From Paenibacillus crassostreae (GTDB lineage Bacteria > Bacillota > Bacilli > Paenibacillales > Paenibacillaceae), in the NCBI RefSeq assembly GCF_001857945.1, contig NZ_CP017770.1, positions 682,001-746,000 on the forward strand: a stretch of 64,000 nucleotides of DNA, read 5' to 3'. This document shows positions 53,713 through 62,409 of this stretch, in pieces. Each line of letters starts with the position of its first letter. Position 1 is the first letter of the stretch. The translations under genes were made by a program, and so were the position numbers. The notes beneath the pieces are model-generated. The model did no database searches. It saw only the letters and a program-made list of their open reading frames with translations, and was not told where the DNA came from.

Positions 53713-55269
53713 TCACTTAGGTGTATATTCGTATAAATAATCTTGATTAATCATATCTTCATCATTTTTTATAGGAGGAAACATTAATTCTGCTGTACGG
53801 ATCGCTTTTAATAATGCTTTCGCTTTATTAACTGTTTCTTCATACTCTTTCTCCGGAATAGAATCCCATACAATTCCAGCACCTGCTTGTATATAAGCTT
53901 TTCCTTTACGGAAAATCAATGTACGGATTGTTATGCATGAATCCATATTCCCTGAGAATCCAAGATAACCAATCGCCCCTGCGTAGGCACCACGAGCTTC
54001 CTTCTCTAACTCAGCAATAATTTGCATAGCTCTTAGTTTCGGTGCACCTGATACCGTTCCTGCTGGTAAGCATGACAGAAAAGCATCAAAGAAATCCTTA
54101 TCTTCGCGTAGTTGTCCCGACACATTCGAGACAATATGCATTACATGTGAATACTTCTCTATTTCCATAAAAGAATCGCATTTCACAGTCCCAAATTGAG
54201 ATACTCTTCCAAGATCATTACGGCCAAGATCAACGAGCATTAAATGCTCTGCACGTTCCTTCTCATCTGCCATCAATTCTTCAGCTAATGCTCGATCTTC
54301 ACTTTCAGATAACCCACGCGGTCTTGTACCCGCTATAGGACGCGTTTCAACACGGTCTCCATCTACTTTAACCAATGCCTCCGGCGAGGTACCTACGATA
54401 ATCTCTTCGCCCATTTTTAAATAATACATATAGGGTGATGGATTTAATGTTCTAAGAACACGGTAAACATGTAACGGAGATACTTCTGTTTCAATATGAA
54501 AACGTTGTGACAATACAACTTGAAATATGTCTCCAGCTCGGATGTATTCTTTGGCTTGTTCCACATTGGATATATATTGTTCTTTCGTCATATTCGATTT
54601 AATATCACCTAGTTCCACATCTTGTGGAATGCTATGGCGGTTCACATTTTCACGTGGTCCTTGTTCTTGCAATTGCTCAGCAATGTATTCTAACTTATGA
54701 CTAACGGCATCATATGCCTTAGCAATATCTTGATCTCTATCCCCTTCGTTGACGTGTACATTGCCTACTAAGAGGATTTGTTGCTTCACATGATCAAAAG
54801 CAATAATAGAATCACAGAACATGAAGCGAATATCATCCATATGGAGATCATCGACGGCATGTGCAGGTAGATTCTCATAATACTGCAGTAGATCATATCC
54901 AAAGAATCCAATGGCACCACCTGTAAATGGTGGCATTTCTTCAAGCTTCGGGCTTCGATAAGAGCGTAACAATGCCTTCAGCTCTTCAACTGGTTTACCC
55001 TTCATTACTTCCTCTACACCATTCTTTTCTAGCACAATTCTGCCCTGTTTTCCAGAAATCATTAGAAAGGGATCCGTTCCGATAAAGGAATATCTAGCCC
55101 ATTGACTACCTCCTTCTACGCTTTCCAGCAAAAATGAATGCTCGCGTTGGGCATACCTCTGAAAAATACGAATTGGCGTTTCCATATCTGATAAAAGACG
55201 TTTCACAACGGGGATTAAATTATATTGCTTTGAAAGTGTAATTACTTGATCTAAACTGGGGGTCATCAT
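53713..55269 (-). CDS. trpE: Anthranilate synthase component I
   Basis: TrpE makes anthranilate from chorismate with ammonia supplied by a glutamine amidotransferase. The 518-residue protein has the feedback site region LLESVEGGSQWARYSFIG (the LLES motif) and the chorismate-binding domain with GDIFQVVLSQRF, ETRPIAGTRPRG, HLMLVDLGRNDLGRV and GTVSGAPKLRAM. ATGs at 55275, 55269 and 55266 are available; GGGAGGG is seven bases from 55269. No trpG follows, so the amidotransferase (probably the shared PabA) is elsewhere, as in B. subtilis. It is preceded by the attenuator-like leader. Confidence 0.97.
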   Translation of the reverse strand: MMTPSLDQVITLSKQYNLIPVVKRLLSDMETPIRIFQRYAQREHSFLLESVEGGSQWARYSFIGTDPFLMISGKQGRIVLEKNGVEEVMKGKPVEELKALLRSYRSPKLEEMPPFTGGAIGFFGYDLLQYYENLPAHAVDDLHMDDIRFMFCDSIIAFDHVKQQILLVGNVHVNEGDRDQDIAKAYDAVSHKLEYIAEQLQEQGPRENVNRHSIPQDVELGDIKSNMTKEQYISNVEQAKEYIRAGDIFQVVLSQRFHIETEVSPLHVYRVLRTLNPSPYMYYLKMGEEIIVGTSPEALVKVDGDRVETRPIAGTRPRGLSESEDRALAEELMADEKERAEHLMLVDLGRNDLGRVSQFGTVKCDSFMEIEKYSHVMHIVSNVSGQLREDKDFFDAFLSCLPAGTVSGAPKLRAMQIIAELEKEARGAYAGAIGYLGFSGNMDSCITIRTLIFRKGKAYIQAGAGIVWDSIPEKEYEETVNKAKALLKAIRTAELMFPPIKNDEDMINQDYLYEYTPK

Positions 55270-55337
55270 GACCATCCCTCCCTGATTATATTGGTCTTAC
55301 GAATGCCAAAGCCAGTATAAACATTTCTTATAATTAA

Positions 55338-55366
55338 AGAAAAACCTCTACAAAAGTAGAGGTTTT
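55338..55366 (-). terminator. Attenuator terminator before trpE
   Basis: AAAACCTCTAC and GTAGAGGTTTT form a perfect 11-bp stem with a four-base loop, followed by TTCTTTAAT on the minus strand. It is about 70 bases before trpE and 130 bases after the GAG/UAG triplets. The CTCTACT part of its first arm can instead pair with AGTAGAG inside the triplet run, so termination and pairing with the triplets exclude each other. Confidence 0.85.
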
Positions 55367-55501
55367 GGGGTCATGAAGTATATGAAAGAGTCCGGTTACT
55401 AATCCCTTCTTCAATTCAAGAACATATTCCCTTAATAAAGAATCAGAAATAGGTTCATGAATCGAAAATACGATTCAGTACCGAAATAAAGTACATATGG
55501 A

Positions 55502-55549
55502 CTCTGCTCAACTCTTCTCAACTCAGCTAACTCTACTCAACTAAGACTA
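55502..55549 (-). promoter_or_regulatory. GAG/UAG triplet array, probable TRAP binding site of the trp leader
   Basis: On the minus strand ten GAG or UAG triplets occur in 48 bases, at plus-strand positions 55502, 55507, 55512, 55517, 55522, 55527, 55531, 55536, 55541 and 55547. Most spacers are two bases, giving a five-base period, as in the B. subtilis trp leader bound by the 11-subunit TRAP protein. The predicted transcript starts near 55542, so eight or nine triplets would be in the RNA. TRAP with bound tryptophan would block pairing with the terminator arm and so cause termination. Confidence 0.8.
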
Positions 55550-55578
55550 CTATACATGATTCCAATAACTTTTGACAA
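55549..55578 (-). promoter_or_regulatory. Internal trp promoter
   Basis: Minus-strand TTGTCA (55573-55578) and TATAGT (55549-55554) are separated by 18 bases. It lies just after aroH and starts transcripts at about 55542, right at the triplet array. This is the same place as the trp promoter inside the aro supraoperon of B. subtilis. Confidence 0.65.
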
Positions 55579-55594
55579 CCCGATAGTTAAAATT

Positions 55595-55972
55595 TTAATT
55601 AGTTCCTTGACCGGATAGGTCAGGACGAAGTTTACGTGCATCATTTAAATACACATGCTTCATTTCACGCTGACTTTTCTCAGTGTTCACTTGAATCATA
55701 AATCTGATGCAATGAGGTAGACTCCCTTGAACAGGGATTTCAACCGAGCACATCAAGGGAACGAGTTCCCAACCTTCCAATTCTCGAATGGCTCTCGCAG
55801 GGAAAGTAGCATCTAAATCATGAGTCATGGTAATCCATACACTGCAGATATCTTCCGGTTCAATCTCATTACGGATCACAATTTCTCGTAGTAATGTCAT
55901 CGTTTCTTTAATTATTTCTTGTTCTTCATTCTTTGTTACACTCGTTGCTCCACGAATACCGCGATTATACAA
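55595..55972 (-). CDS. aroH: Monofunctional chorismate mutase, AroH type, TTG start
   Basis: AroH converts chorismate to prephenate with a trimeric beta-barrel enzyme. The 125-residue protein matches the B. subtilis type: NRGIRGATSV with the conserved Arg near the N-terminus, MTHDLDATFPARAIR, PLMCSVEIPVQGSLPHCIR with the active-site Cys and Glu, and VYLNDARKLRPDL at the end. The TTG at 55972 has GGAGG eight bases before it and overlaps the aroB stop by 8 bases. It is followed by the trp promoter and leader. Confidence 0.94.
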   Translation of the reverse strand: MYNRGIRGATSVTKNEEQEIIKETMTLLREIVIRNEIEPEDICSVWITMTHDLDATFPARAIRELEGWELVPLMCSVEIPVQGSLPHCIRFMIQVNTEKSQREMKHVYLNDARKLRPDLSGQGTN

Positions 55973-57071
55973 GAACTTCCCCTCCTTCTCTAAGTTGATC
56001 AATTGTTTCTCGAACAAGTTGTACAGGCACATCCTTCACAATACTTACCGACCCAATCGATTCAGGTATGATAAAGAGCATATGCCCTTCTCTAAATTTC
56101 TTATCATGCATCATTGCCTTTATAATATCATCCGTTGATAGATGCGCTGCCATTGTCACTGGAAGTTTAAGCGATTGGAGCATACTAACCGTCTCATCGT
56201 AAATACTAGAATCACGACCTAGACGACCAGCTAGTAACGCTGATCCCGCCATCCCGATTGCAATAGCTTCACCATGCAAGTATTCTCCATATCCAGCAAC
56301 AGCTTCTATCGCATGCCCGATAGTATGACCCAAATTAAGAATTGCTCGTAAACCATTCTCTCTTTCATCTTGGGAAACAACATCTGCTTTGATGCTACAA
56401 CCTCTTTCCAATCCATAACCAAGTGCATCTGGATCAAGTGCTACTAATTCTGAGGAATGTTCTCTACACCATCTAGCGAAGTCACCATCACGAATCAAGC
56501 CATGTTTCACCATTTCAGCTAGACCAGCAGATACTTCACGTGGAGGTAATGTCTGCAATGTGTCCAGATCGTAGAGCACAAGTTCTGGTTGATGGAAAGC
56601 CCCAATCATGTTCTTAGCAAGTGGATGATTAACAGCTACCTTCCCGCCTACACTGCTATCATGAGCGAGAATCGTAGTCGGAACCTGAACGAACTTGATC
56701 CCTCTCATATACGATGCGGCTACGAATCCAGCTAAATCACCTACAACACCACCACCAAGTGCAATGACAGTTGAATTACGATCTAGTCCCCCTTCGATCG
56801 CGGTTGTCATAACATCTTCAAAGACGGTTAATGATTTAGAAGGTTCCCCTGCTTTTACTATTTTGGATACGGATTCGTAACCTGCTGCGCTTAATGTACT
56901 TTCTAGTGAGGAAAGGTAGGTTGGAGCAATATGGTCATCCGTCACAATCATTAATGGGCTCTTAGTAGAAATCCCGTGATTTTTGAAATATTCTCCAATA
57001 TGTTGTAATAGGCCCGATCCAATATAGATCGGATACGAACGATCGCCCAAATCCACATTCACGGTTCTCAT
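55965..57071 (-). CDS. aroB: 3-dehydroquinate synthase
   Basis: AroB makes 3-dehydroquinate from DAHP using NAD and a metal ion. The 368-residue protein has VIALGGGVVGDLAGFVAASY at the NAD site, QVPTTILAHDSSVGGKVAVN, EMVKHGLIRD with the metal-binding Glu/His, and NLGHTIGHAIEAVAGY with the metal histidines. ATG start two bases after aroC. Normal length and motifs. Confidence 0.97.
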   Translation of the reverse strand: MRTVNVDLGDRSYPIYIGSGLLQHIGEYFKNHGISTKSPLMIVTDDHIAPTYLSSLESTLSAAGYESVSKIVKAGEPSKSLTVFEDVMTTAIEGGLDRNSTVIALGGGVVGDLAGFVAASYMRGIKFVQVPTTILAHDSSVGGKVAVNHPLAKNMIGAFHQPELVLYDLDTLQTLPPREVSAGLAEMVKHGLIRDGDFARWCREHSSELVALDPDALGYGLERGCSIKADVVSQDERENGLRAILNLGHTIGHAIEAVAGYGEYLHGEAIAIGMAGSALLAGRLGRDSSIYDETVSMLQSLKLPVTMAAHLSTDDIIKAMMHDKKFREGHMLFIIPESIGSVSIVKDVPVQLVRETIDQLREGGEVLV

Positions 57072-57073
57072 AT

Positions 57074-58243
57074 CTAGTAATTCTCCAATTGAGAAAGATA
57101 GCTCTTGTAATTTGCTCTAATCTCATCCATAGAATCGCCACCGAATTTTTCTAGGAATGCCTTAGCAATCTCCCAAGCAACAACATGTTCCATAACAACA
57201 CTAGCTGCAGGAACTGCGCATGCATCAGAACGTTCTACTTGTGCAGTGAAAGCTTCCTTCGTATCGATGTCTACACTTTGCAGTGGTTTATACAATGTTG
57301 GAATAGGCTTCATGACACCACGAACCACGACGGGCATACCATTCGTCATTCCACCTTCAAATCCACCCAGACGATTACTTGCACGATAATACCCTTTTTC
57401 CTCACTGTACATAATCTCATCATGTACTTGCGATCCTCTTAGAATTCCTGCTTCAAACCCAATACCAATCTCTACGCCCTTGAATGCATTAATAGACATA
57501 ACACCTTGTGCAATTCGTGCATCTAATTTGCGATCATATTGAACATAACTACCAAGACCAATTGGAACGCCTTCAACGATACACTCAACAATACCACCGA
57601 TCGAGTCTCCGTCTTCCTTAATCTGATCAATGTAAGCTTCCATCTTCTTCTCTGTTTCAGCATCAATTACCCTCACTGAAGAAGCTTCTGTCTGTTCAAT
57701 CAATTCATCAATAGATAAGTTATTAGCTGGAGCCTCAATTTCACCAATACGTATCACTTGTCCTGCAATCTTAATACCGAACTCTGCTAGAAATTGACGA
57801 GCTATTGCCCCACAAGCAACACGAACTGTTGTCTCACGTGCACTTGAACGTTCCAGAACATTACGTAAATCCTTATGATTATACTTAAGTCCACCATTAA
57901 GATCTGCATGCCCCGGTCGAGGACGGTGTACACGTCTCTTCTCTTCGTCTGTCCCTTCAATTGGCTCGATATTCATAATATTACGCCAATGTGTCCAATC
58001 ATTATTAGCGACTACTAATGCCAATGGTGCTCCTGTTGTGTAGCCGTGTCTAACTCCACCCACGATTTGAGCGGTATCCTTCTCAATTTGCATACGTCTT
58101 CCCCGTCCATAACCCTTTTGACGGCGATGAAGTTGGAAATTCAATTCATCAAAATCTAATGTTAAATTACTAGGTAAACCTTCAATAATAGCTGTGAGTT
58201 GGGGTCCGTGAGTCTCCCCCGCTGTTAAATAGCGTAAACTCAT
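57074..58243 (-). CDS. aroC: Chorismate synthase
   Basis: AroC removes phosphate from EPSP to form chorismate with reduced FMN, giving the branch point used by trpE, aroH and mqnA in this window. The 389-residue protein has [62 protein letters not shown] and [16 protein letters not shown], with the two catalytic histidines in the first and third. It is called aroF in B. subtilis. A near-perfect sigma-A promoter lies 63 bases upstream. Confidence 0.97.
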   Translation of the reverse strand: MSLRYLTAGETHGPQLTAIIEGLPSNLTLDFDELNFQLHRRQKGYGRGRRMQIEKDTAQIVGGVRHGYTTGAPLALVVANNDWTHWRNIMNIEPIEGTDEEKRRVHRPRPGHADLNGGLKYNHKDLRNVLERSSARETTVRVACGAIARQFLAEFGIKIAGQVIRIGEIEAPANNLSIDELIEQTEASSVRVIDAETEKKMEAYIDQIKEDGDSIGGIVECIVEGVPIGLGSYVQYDRKLDARIAQGVMSINAFKGVEIGIGFEAGILRGSQVHDEIMYSEEKGYYRASNRLGGFEGGMTNGMPVVVRGVMKPIPTLYKPLQSVDIDTKEAFTAQVERSDACAVPAASVVMEHVVAWEIAKAFLEKFGGDSMDEIRANYKSYLSQLENY

Positions 58244-58305
58244 GTTGCTTTCCCCCTTTAGACTTTCATACTGTAAATGGCTAAAATCCGATAATATCTT
58301 TGCTT

Positions 58306-58334
58306 ATTATAGTATAGGACATACACTTTGACAA
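58306..58334 (-). promoter_or_regulatory. Strong sigma-A promoter of the aroC-B-H supraoperon
   Basis: Minus-strand TTGTCA (58329-58334), a 17-base spacer and TATAAT (58306-58311). The match is 5/6 and 6/6, the best promoter in the window. It starts transcripts about 55 bases before the aroC ATG. Confidence 0.85.
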
Positions 58335-58365
58335 GAAAGGTAACATCACTTTTCTTATCTGAATA

Positions 58366-58405
58366 TAAAAAAAGCACCGTTCCTCACAAATACAGGATAC
58401 GGCGC
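58366..58405 (-). terminator. Rho-independent terminator after the 54-residue peptide gene
   Basis: GCGCCGT-A-TCCT pairs with AGGA-A-CGGTGC (one mismatch, one G-U pair) and is followed by seven T residues on the minus strand. It separates the menG-cheR run from the aro promoter. Confidence 0.88.
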
Positions 58406-58423
58406 AAATAACACATAGGCTTG

Positions 58424-58588
58424 TCAACCATTGATTGGTTGGTTCTTCAACTCAATATTTTTGGGATCCTTCAGAGAATTTAGAACTAGTACATTAAGAT
58501 GTGCTTGTTCTAAACCTAAGATCTGTCCACATTCCTGAATTGTAATGAAACCTCGATGGTAAGCTTTGATGACCTTGCGTTTATCCAT
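58424..58588 (-). CDS. Small conserved-looking 54-residue protein with helix-turn-helix-like segment
   Basis: A short open frame between cheR and aroC starts with an ATG at 58588 after GGAGG (12 bases away) and ends in TGA, with a terminator just past it. The peptide begins MDKRKVIKAYHRGFITIQEC and continues GQILGLEQAHLNVLVLN, a pattern (I-x-x-C/A-x-x-L-G-L) like the helix-turn-helix of small regulators. It has a charged lysine-rich tail. No known family could be named. The good ribosome site, a codon pattern like its neighbours, and a terminator at the right place support it as a real gene. The role is unknown. Confidence 0.65.
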   Translation of the reverse strand: MDKRKVIKAYHRGFITIQECGQILGLEQAHLNVLVLNSLKDPKNIELKNQPING

Positions 58589-58680
58589 ACTAAGTAAATC
58601 CCTCCACTAACATCCATTAGATTCTATAAGATATTAGTATCGCAAACTGCTCATGGAAATATACATTAATGAAAGATCAT

Positions 58681-59514
58681 CTATGCCTTTTTTCGATAAA
58701 AGAATGTTTCAGTCGGCTCAAGATCATATTGTGCTGGCGAAAAAATCTGTTCTGTGCTACCTACAAATAAATATCCACCCGGACGCAAACTCTTTGCAAA
58801 TTTATGATAAAGATTATTCTTAGCTTCTTCTGTAAAGTAGATCATTACGTTACGACATACAATAAGATCATAGGAATTCTCGAAAGAGTCTAATAATAAG
58901 TTCTGCTTCTTAAATTGAACAGCTTTCTTCAAAGATTCATCAATTGCGTACAGCATCCCATTTGCAACAAAATGTCTAGCAGCTACATCCTTCGGTACAT
59001 CTTTTAATGAACGCTCCAGATATAATCCCTTACGAGCTTTCTCTAATGCACCATCATCTAAATCTGATGCTATAAGTGTTGTATTCTTTAAAAGCCCTTT
59101 ATCTGCTAGGATCATAGCTAATGTATAAGGTTCTTCTCCTGTTGAGCACGCTGCACTCCAAATTTTGAGACGTCCCTTATTACTCTGAATAATTTCTGGA
59201 AGAATGATATCACGAAGAACTTCCCAACGGTTCCGGTTACGCCAGAACTCAGATACATTGATCGTCATTCGATCTAGAAATTCATAAAGGAGGTCTTTAT
59301 TTTGTGTCATCCCCTTAAAGAATGAATCAAAGGATTGATAACCATGCTTAACACGGAGTGTCGTCAATCGGCGCTTCATCTGTCCTTCTTTATATTGCGC
59401 AAGGTCAATTCCAGTAGATTTCTTAATTGACTCAATGAATTTAACATAATCGAGATCAACTGCTTCATTCTCTATTCGGGAATCTTGAGGTAATAATTTC
59501 GGTTTTATATCCAT
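58681..59514 (-). CDS. cheR: Chemotaxis protein methyltransferase
   Basis: CheR methylates glutamates of chemoreceptors using SAM. The 277-residue protein has the N-terminal helical CheR domain (FIESIKKSTGIDLAQYKEGQ, RRLTTLRVKHGY) and the methyltransferase domain with LKIWSAACSTGEEPYTLAMI at the SAM site, LIASDLDDGALEKARKG, and LIVCRNVMIYFTEEAKNNLY. ATG start; it overlaps the ndk stop by 10 bases. The ndk-cheR-aroC order is as in B. subtilis. No other chemotaxis genes are here. Confidence 0.95.
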   Translation of the reverse strand: MDIKPKLLPQDSRIENEAVDLDYVKFIESIKKSTGIDLAQYKEGQMKRRLTTLRVKHGYQSFDSFFKGMTQNKDLLYEFLDRMTINVSEFWRNRNRWEVLRDIILPEIIQSNKGRLKIWSAACSTGEEPYTLAMILADKGLLKNTTLIASDLDDGALEKARKGLYLERSLKDVPKDVAARHFVANGMLYAIDESLKKAVQFKKQNLLLDSFENSYDLIVCRNVMIYFTEEAKNNLYHKFAKSLRPGGYLFVGSTEQIFSPAQYDLEPTETFFYRKKA

Positions 59515-59948
59515 GGTTTTAGTCCTTTGTCATAATTCACGAGTTCATTCGAATCAAAGAAATTACGAATCTCTCTTGTACTGCTCTCTACAGAGTCCGA
59601 GCCGTGAATCAAATTATTTGGTGTATGTGCAGCAAAATCTCCGCGAATCGTACCTGGTTGTGCTTCTCTGACATTCGTTTTACCAATAAGAATACGAGAT
59701 AAAGTAATGATGTCATCACCTTCCCATACCATGGCTAGAACCGGTCCTGAAGTGATCATTCTAACAAGATTAGGGAAGAAGTCTTTTCCCACATGCTCAT
59801 TGTAATGAAATTCTGCTTGTTCTATAGTTACTTGAACAAACTTACATGCGACTAAAGTAAAGCCCTTATCTTCAAGACGACTTATGATTCGACCCACTAA
59901 TCCACGTTGTACACCATCAGGTTTAATCATTAGAAAAGTACGTTCCAC
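59505..59948 (-). CDS. ndk: Nucleoside diphosphate kinase, GTG start
   Basis: Ndk transfers gamma-phosphate between nucleoside triphosphates and diphosphates through a phosphohistidine. The 147-residue protein has TFLMIKPDGVQRGLVGRII at the N-terminus, SGPVLAMVWEGDDII, and the active-site region GTIRGDFAAHTPNNLIHGSD. In the active site NNLIHGSDS the catalytic His is as usual. The GTG at 59948 has GGAG ten bases upstream and gives the normal N-terminus; an earlier GTG at 59957 is too close to it. Confidence 0.96.
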   Translation of the reverse strand: MERTFLMIKPDGVQRGLVGRIISRLEDKGFTLVACKFVQVTIEQAEFHYNEHVGKDFFPNLVRMITSGPVLAMVWEGDDIITLSRILIGKTNVREAQPGTIRGDFAAHTPNNLIHGSDSVESSTREIRNFFDSNELVNYDKGLKPWI

Positions 59949-59966
59949 GGGATCCACTCTCCATTT

Positions 59967-60938
59967 TCAATATGATCTTCTTGTAACAAAGTGAGCTATA
60001 TCCTTCAAATTTCGTTTAATTTTGAGATCTGGAAGTTCAGCTAATACTTCCAAAGCCTTGTTAATATACCTAGTAGCTAATTGTTCCGATCTGCTAATGC
60101 CTGAACTACTTTTTATTAGAGATATTGCTTTAGCAACATCACATTGTCCATTCAATTGATGGATATGAGCTAATTCATCAATTAATGATTGCCGGACTTC
60201 AAGATCTTGTAGTGCATAAATCACAGGTAAGGTTATATTTCCCTGACGAATATCACTTCCAGGTGGTTTGCCAATTTGCTTCTCAGTTCCGCAAAGATCT
60301 AGTAAATCATCTTGTATCTGAAAAGCCATCCCCACATAATATCCATATCGGTAAAGAAGGCTACTAATTTTAGAGTCTGCCTCTGCAGCGACAGCACCTA
60401 GTTGACAACTTACAGCAATCAATAATGCTGTCTTGCGACGAATACGAAGCATGTATCGTCGTACACTTTGTCCTGTATTAAAAAAGTCTCGAATTTGCTC
60501 CATTTCTCCGATGGACATCTCAACCATAGCTTTAGATAATATTTGATGGATTAAAGGATTTGGAAGCTGTGACACGATATCTAGCGCTTTAGCATAAATG
60601 TAATCCCCTGTATACATGGCGATTTTATTATCCCATTTCGCCTTCACAGTGAGTTGTCCTCGACGAGTATCCGCATCATCAATGACATCATCATGAACGA
60701 GCGAAGCCATGTGAATCAATTCAAGGGGAACCGCTACTCGCATCAGCTTCTCTAGATCGTATTCACCAAATTTACCTCCTAACAATACAAAGACAGGACG
60801 TAACCTCTTCCCACCTGCTTTTAGAAGATGAAGTGATGTCTCATGAATAAGCTCATCGCCACTCATACTACGAAAGAGTTCCTCTTCTATGTATGCCATA
60901 TCTTTTTTTAACAATCCGAACATATCTAGTTTTTTCAT
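59967..60938 (-). CDS. hepT: Heptaprenyl diphosphate synthase component II
   Basis: HepT is a trans-prenyltransferase subunit that builds the menaquinone side chain. The 323-residue protein has the first aspartate-rich motif DDVIDDADTRRG, GGKRLRPVFVLL, GDYIYAKAL, and the second aspartate-rich motif QIQDDLLDLCG. The ATG at 60938 overlaps the mqnA stop by 4 bases; an in-frame ATG at 60971 lies inside mqnA without a ribosome site. In B. subtilis hepT follows menG directly, while here three futalosine-pathway genes are between them. The hepS partner, expected beyond the right edge, is not visible. Confidence 0.93.
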   Translation of the reverse strand: MKKLDMFGLLKKDMAYIEEELFRSMSGDELIHETSLHLLKAGGKRLRPVFVLLGGKFGEYDLEKLMRVAVPLELIHMASLVHDDVIDDADTRRGQLTVKAKWDNKIAMYTGDYIYAKALDIVSQLPNPLIHQILSKAMVEMSIGEMEQIRDFFNTGQSVRRYMLRIRRKTALLIAVSCQLGAVAAEADSKISSLLYRYGYYVGMAFQIQDDLLDLCGTEKQIGKPPGSDIRQGNITLPVIYALQDLEVRQSLIDELAHIHQLNGQCDVAKAISLIKSSSGISRSEQLATRYINKALEVLAELPDLKIKRNLKDIAHFVTRRSY

Positions 60939-61801
60939 TCTTTCACCTGTATTCGCGTTTTCTCTTGCCATAATTCCATAGTCACTTCATGAGATATAAG
61001 CCCTAGTTCGTAAGCATAACGAAAATATAGTTCTAGCCCCTGTCGTTGTCTAGCCCCATAATCGTAACATAGATTCTCGAAATAACGCTGCCAATATTTC
61101 ATTGTTCCACCAATAGTCTTCATAGCTTCATAAACTATAGGAGATAAATCTGATAAACTCTGACGTTTACTTGCAAGTAAAGCATCTACGATCTCTCGAA
61201 TGACTTCAGGTTTATTCTCAGCGGCATCACGATGTACAGCCCATACTGCAAAGGTCATGCTAAACCCTGTCCACTGATTCCAAAGTTCACTTAGGTCTGT
61301 CACATACAACCCATGATCTTCCCAAGAAGCCTTAATCGCATGATCTCCAATGAGGAGTGCAGCATCTGCAACTTCCATCATACGACTGAGATCTGGATCC
61401 ACAGTGATATATTCCGGATTCCCCTCCAATGCTTTACTCATTAATATTTTTAGTAAATTAGTGGAGGAGGCTGATGTATTGGTCACAGCAATTCTACCAT
61501 TAATAATATATTCTAAAGGTACCTTAGAGAATAATAGGATGGAATGTACAGGGCCATCTGCGCTAACAGATAAGTCCGGCAGTAACAATAATGAATCTGA
61601 TATCTCCCCATAGGCGAACGAAGATAAGGCTCCAATATCAATCTGACCTTCACCCATCCCTCTATTTAGTATAGAAGGAACATCTGTTATCATCTCCACA
61701 GTGCCATGCAACGAGTCTGGTTCAAAATAATAAAAAATAGGCCAAGCATTTGTATATTGGATTTTGCCAAGAACGGTCTTGTCATTATCCTGTGAGCCCA
61801 T
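60935..61801 (-). CDS. mqnA: Chorismate dehydratase (futalosine pathway)
   Basis: MqnA dehydrates chorismate to 3-enolpyruvylbenzoate, the first step of futalosine-dependent menaquinone synthesis. The 288-residue protein has the MqnA/MqnD periplasmic-binding-like fold: LGKIQYTNAWPIFYYF at the start, DVPSILNRGMGEGQIDIG, VTNTSASSTNLLKIL with the conserved Ser/Thr cluster, and AALLIGDHAIKA. GGGAGG is seven bases before the ATG at 61801. It lies between ubiX and hepT. The substrate chorismate is made by aroC just downstream. MqnB, C, D and E are not in this window. Confidence 0.93.
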   Translation of the reverse strand: MGSQDNDKTVLGKIQYTNAWPIFYYFEPDSLHGTVEMITDVPSILNRGMGEGQIDIGALSSFAYGEISDSLLLLPDLSVSADGPVHSILLFSKVPLEYIINGRIAVTNTSASSTNLLKILMSKALEGNPEYITVDPDLSRMMEVADAALLIGDHAIKASWEDHGLYVTDLSELWNQWTGFSMTFAVWAVHRDAAENKPEVIREIVDALLASKRQSLSDLSPIVYEAMKTIGGTMKYWQRYFENLCYDYGARQRQGLELYFRYAYELGLISHEVTMELWQEKTRIQVKE

Positions 61802-61803
61802 CG

Positions 61804-62409
61804 TCAACCCTCCCATCTTTTGAATAATTGATGATCAATGCGGAGATTATCGAGTACTTTACCCACAACGAAATCAATCAAGTCGTTTATACTCTGGGGA
61901 TGGAAATAAAAAGCTGGCATCGCTGGAATCAATCTCACCCCAAGTCTAGCCAACTTTAGCATATTCTCTAAATGAATAGCATGAAGTGGCGTTTCACGAG
62001 GTACAATCACTAATGGACGTCCTTCTTTAAGCATAACATCGGCTGCCCGGGATAGTAAGTTATCAGATGAACCATTTGCAACAGCGGATAAGGTTCCCAT
62101 CGAACATGGTGCAATAATCATTCCATCCACTTGAAAAGACCCACTCGCAATCGACGCACCAATATCTGAATTTGGATGGTACTGATACACTCCAGGATAA
62201 TGTCCAAACTTCTCATTCAAGATCCCTTCTCGATCAGTAGTACTCCAATCCAACTCCTCCTGCAACACACGCCAACCTGCTTGAGATATTACGATATGTA
62301 CATCTAGATGATTAGCTAACAAGGTCTCAATCAGTCTAATACCATAAATAGAACCGCTAGCCCCAGTTATGCCAACAACCCACCTTTGTTTCCTTCCTAG
62401 GATATTCAA
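61804..62409 (-). CDS. ubiX: UbiX-family flavin prenyltransferase, TTG start
   Basis: UbiX attaches a dimethylallyl group to FMN, giving prenylated FMN used by UbiD-type decarboxylases. The 201-residue flavoprotein has VGITGASGSIYGIRLIETLL at the N-terminus, GSFQVDGMIIAPCSMGTLS, VMLKEGRPLVIVPRETPL and MPAFYFHPQSINDLIDF. The TTG at 62409 overlaps the mqnP stop by 4 bases (TTGA). In the futalosine route a decarboxylase of UbiD type is thought to act on the naphthoate; the partner gene is not in this window. Confidence 0.92.
   Translation of the reverse strand: MNILGRKQRWVVGITGASGSIYGIRLIETLLANHLDVHIVISQAGWRVLQEELDWSTTDREGILNEKFGHYPGVYQYHPNSDIGASIASGSFQVDGMIIAPCSMGTLSAVANGSSDNLLSRAADVMLKEGRPLVIVPRETPLHAIHLENMLKLARLGVRLIPAMPAFYFHPQSINDLIDFVVGKVLDNLRIDHQLFKRWEG

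Noticed and set aside
55276..55594. T-box riboswitch in the trp leader
   Set aside because: No T-box consensus sequence is found. The GAG/UAG triplets and terminator explain the leader better.
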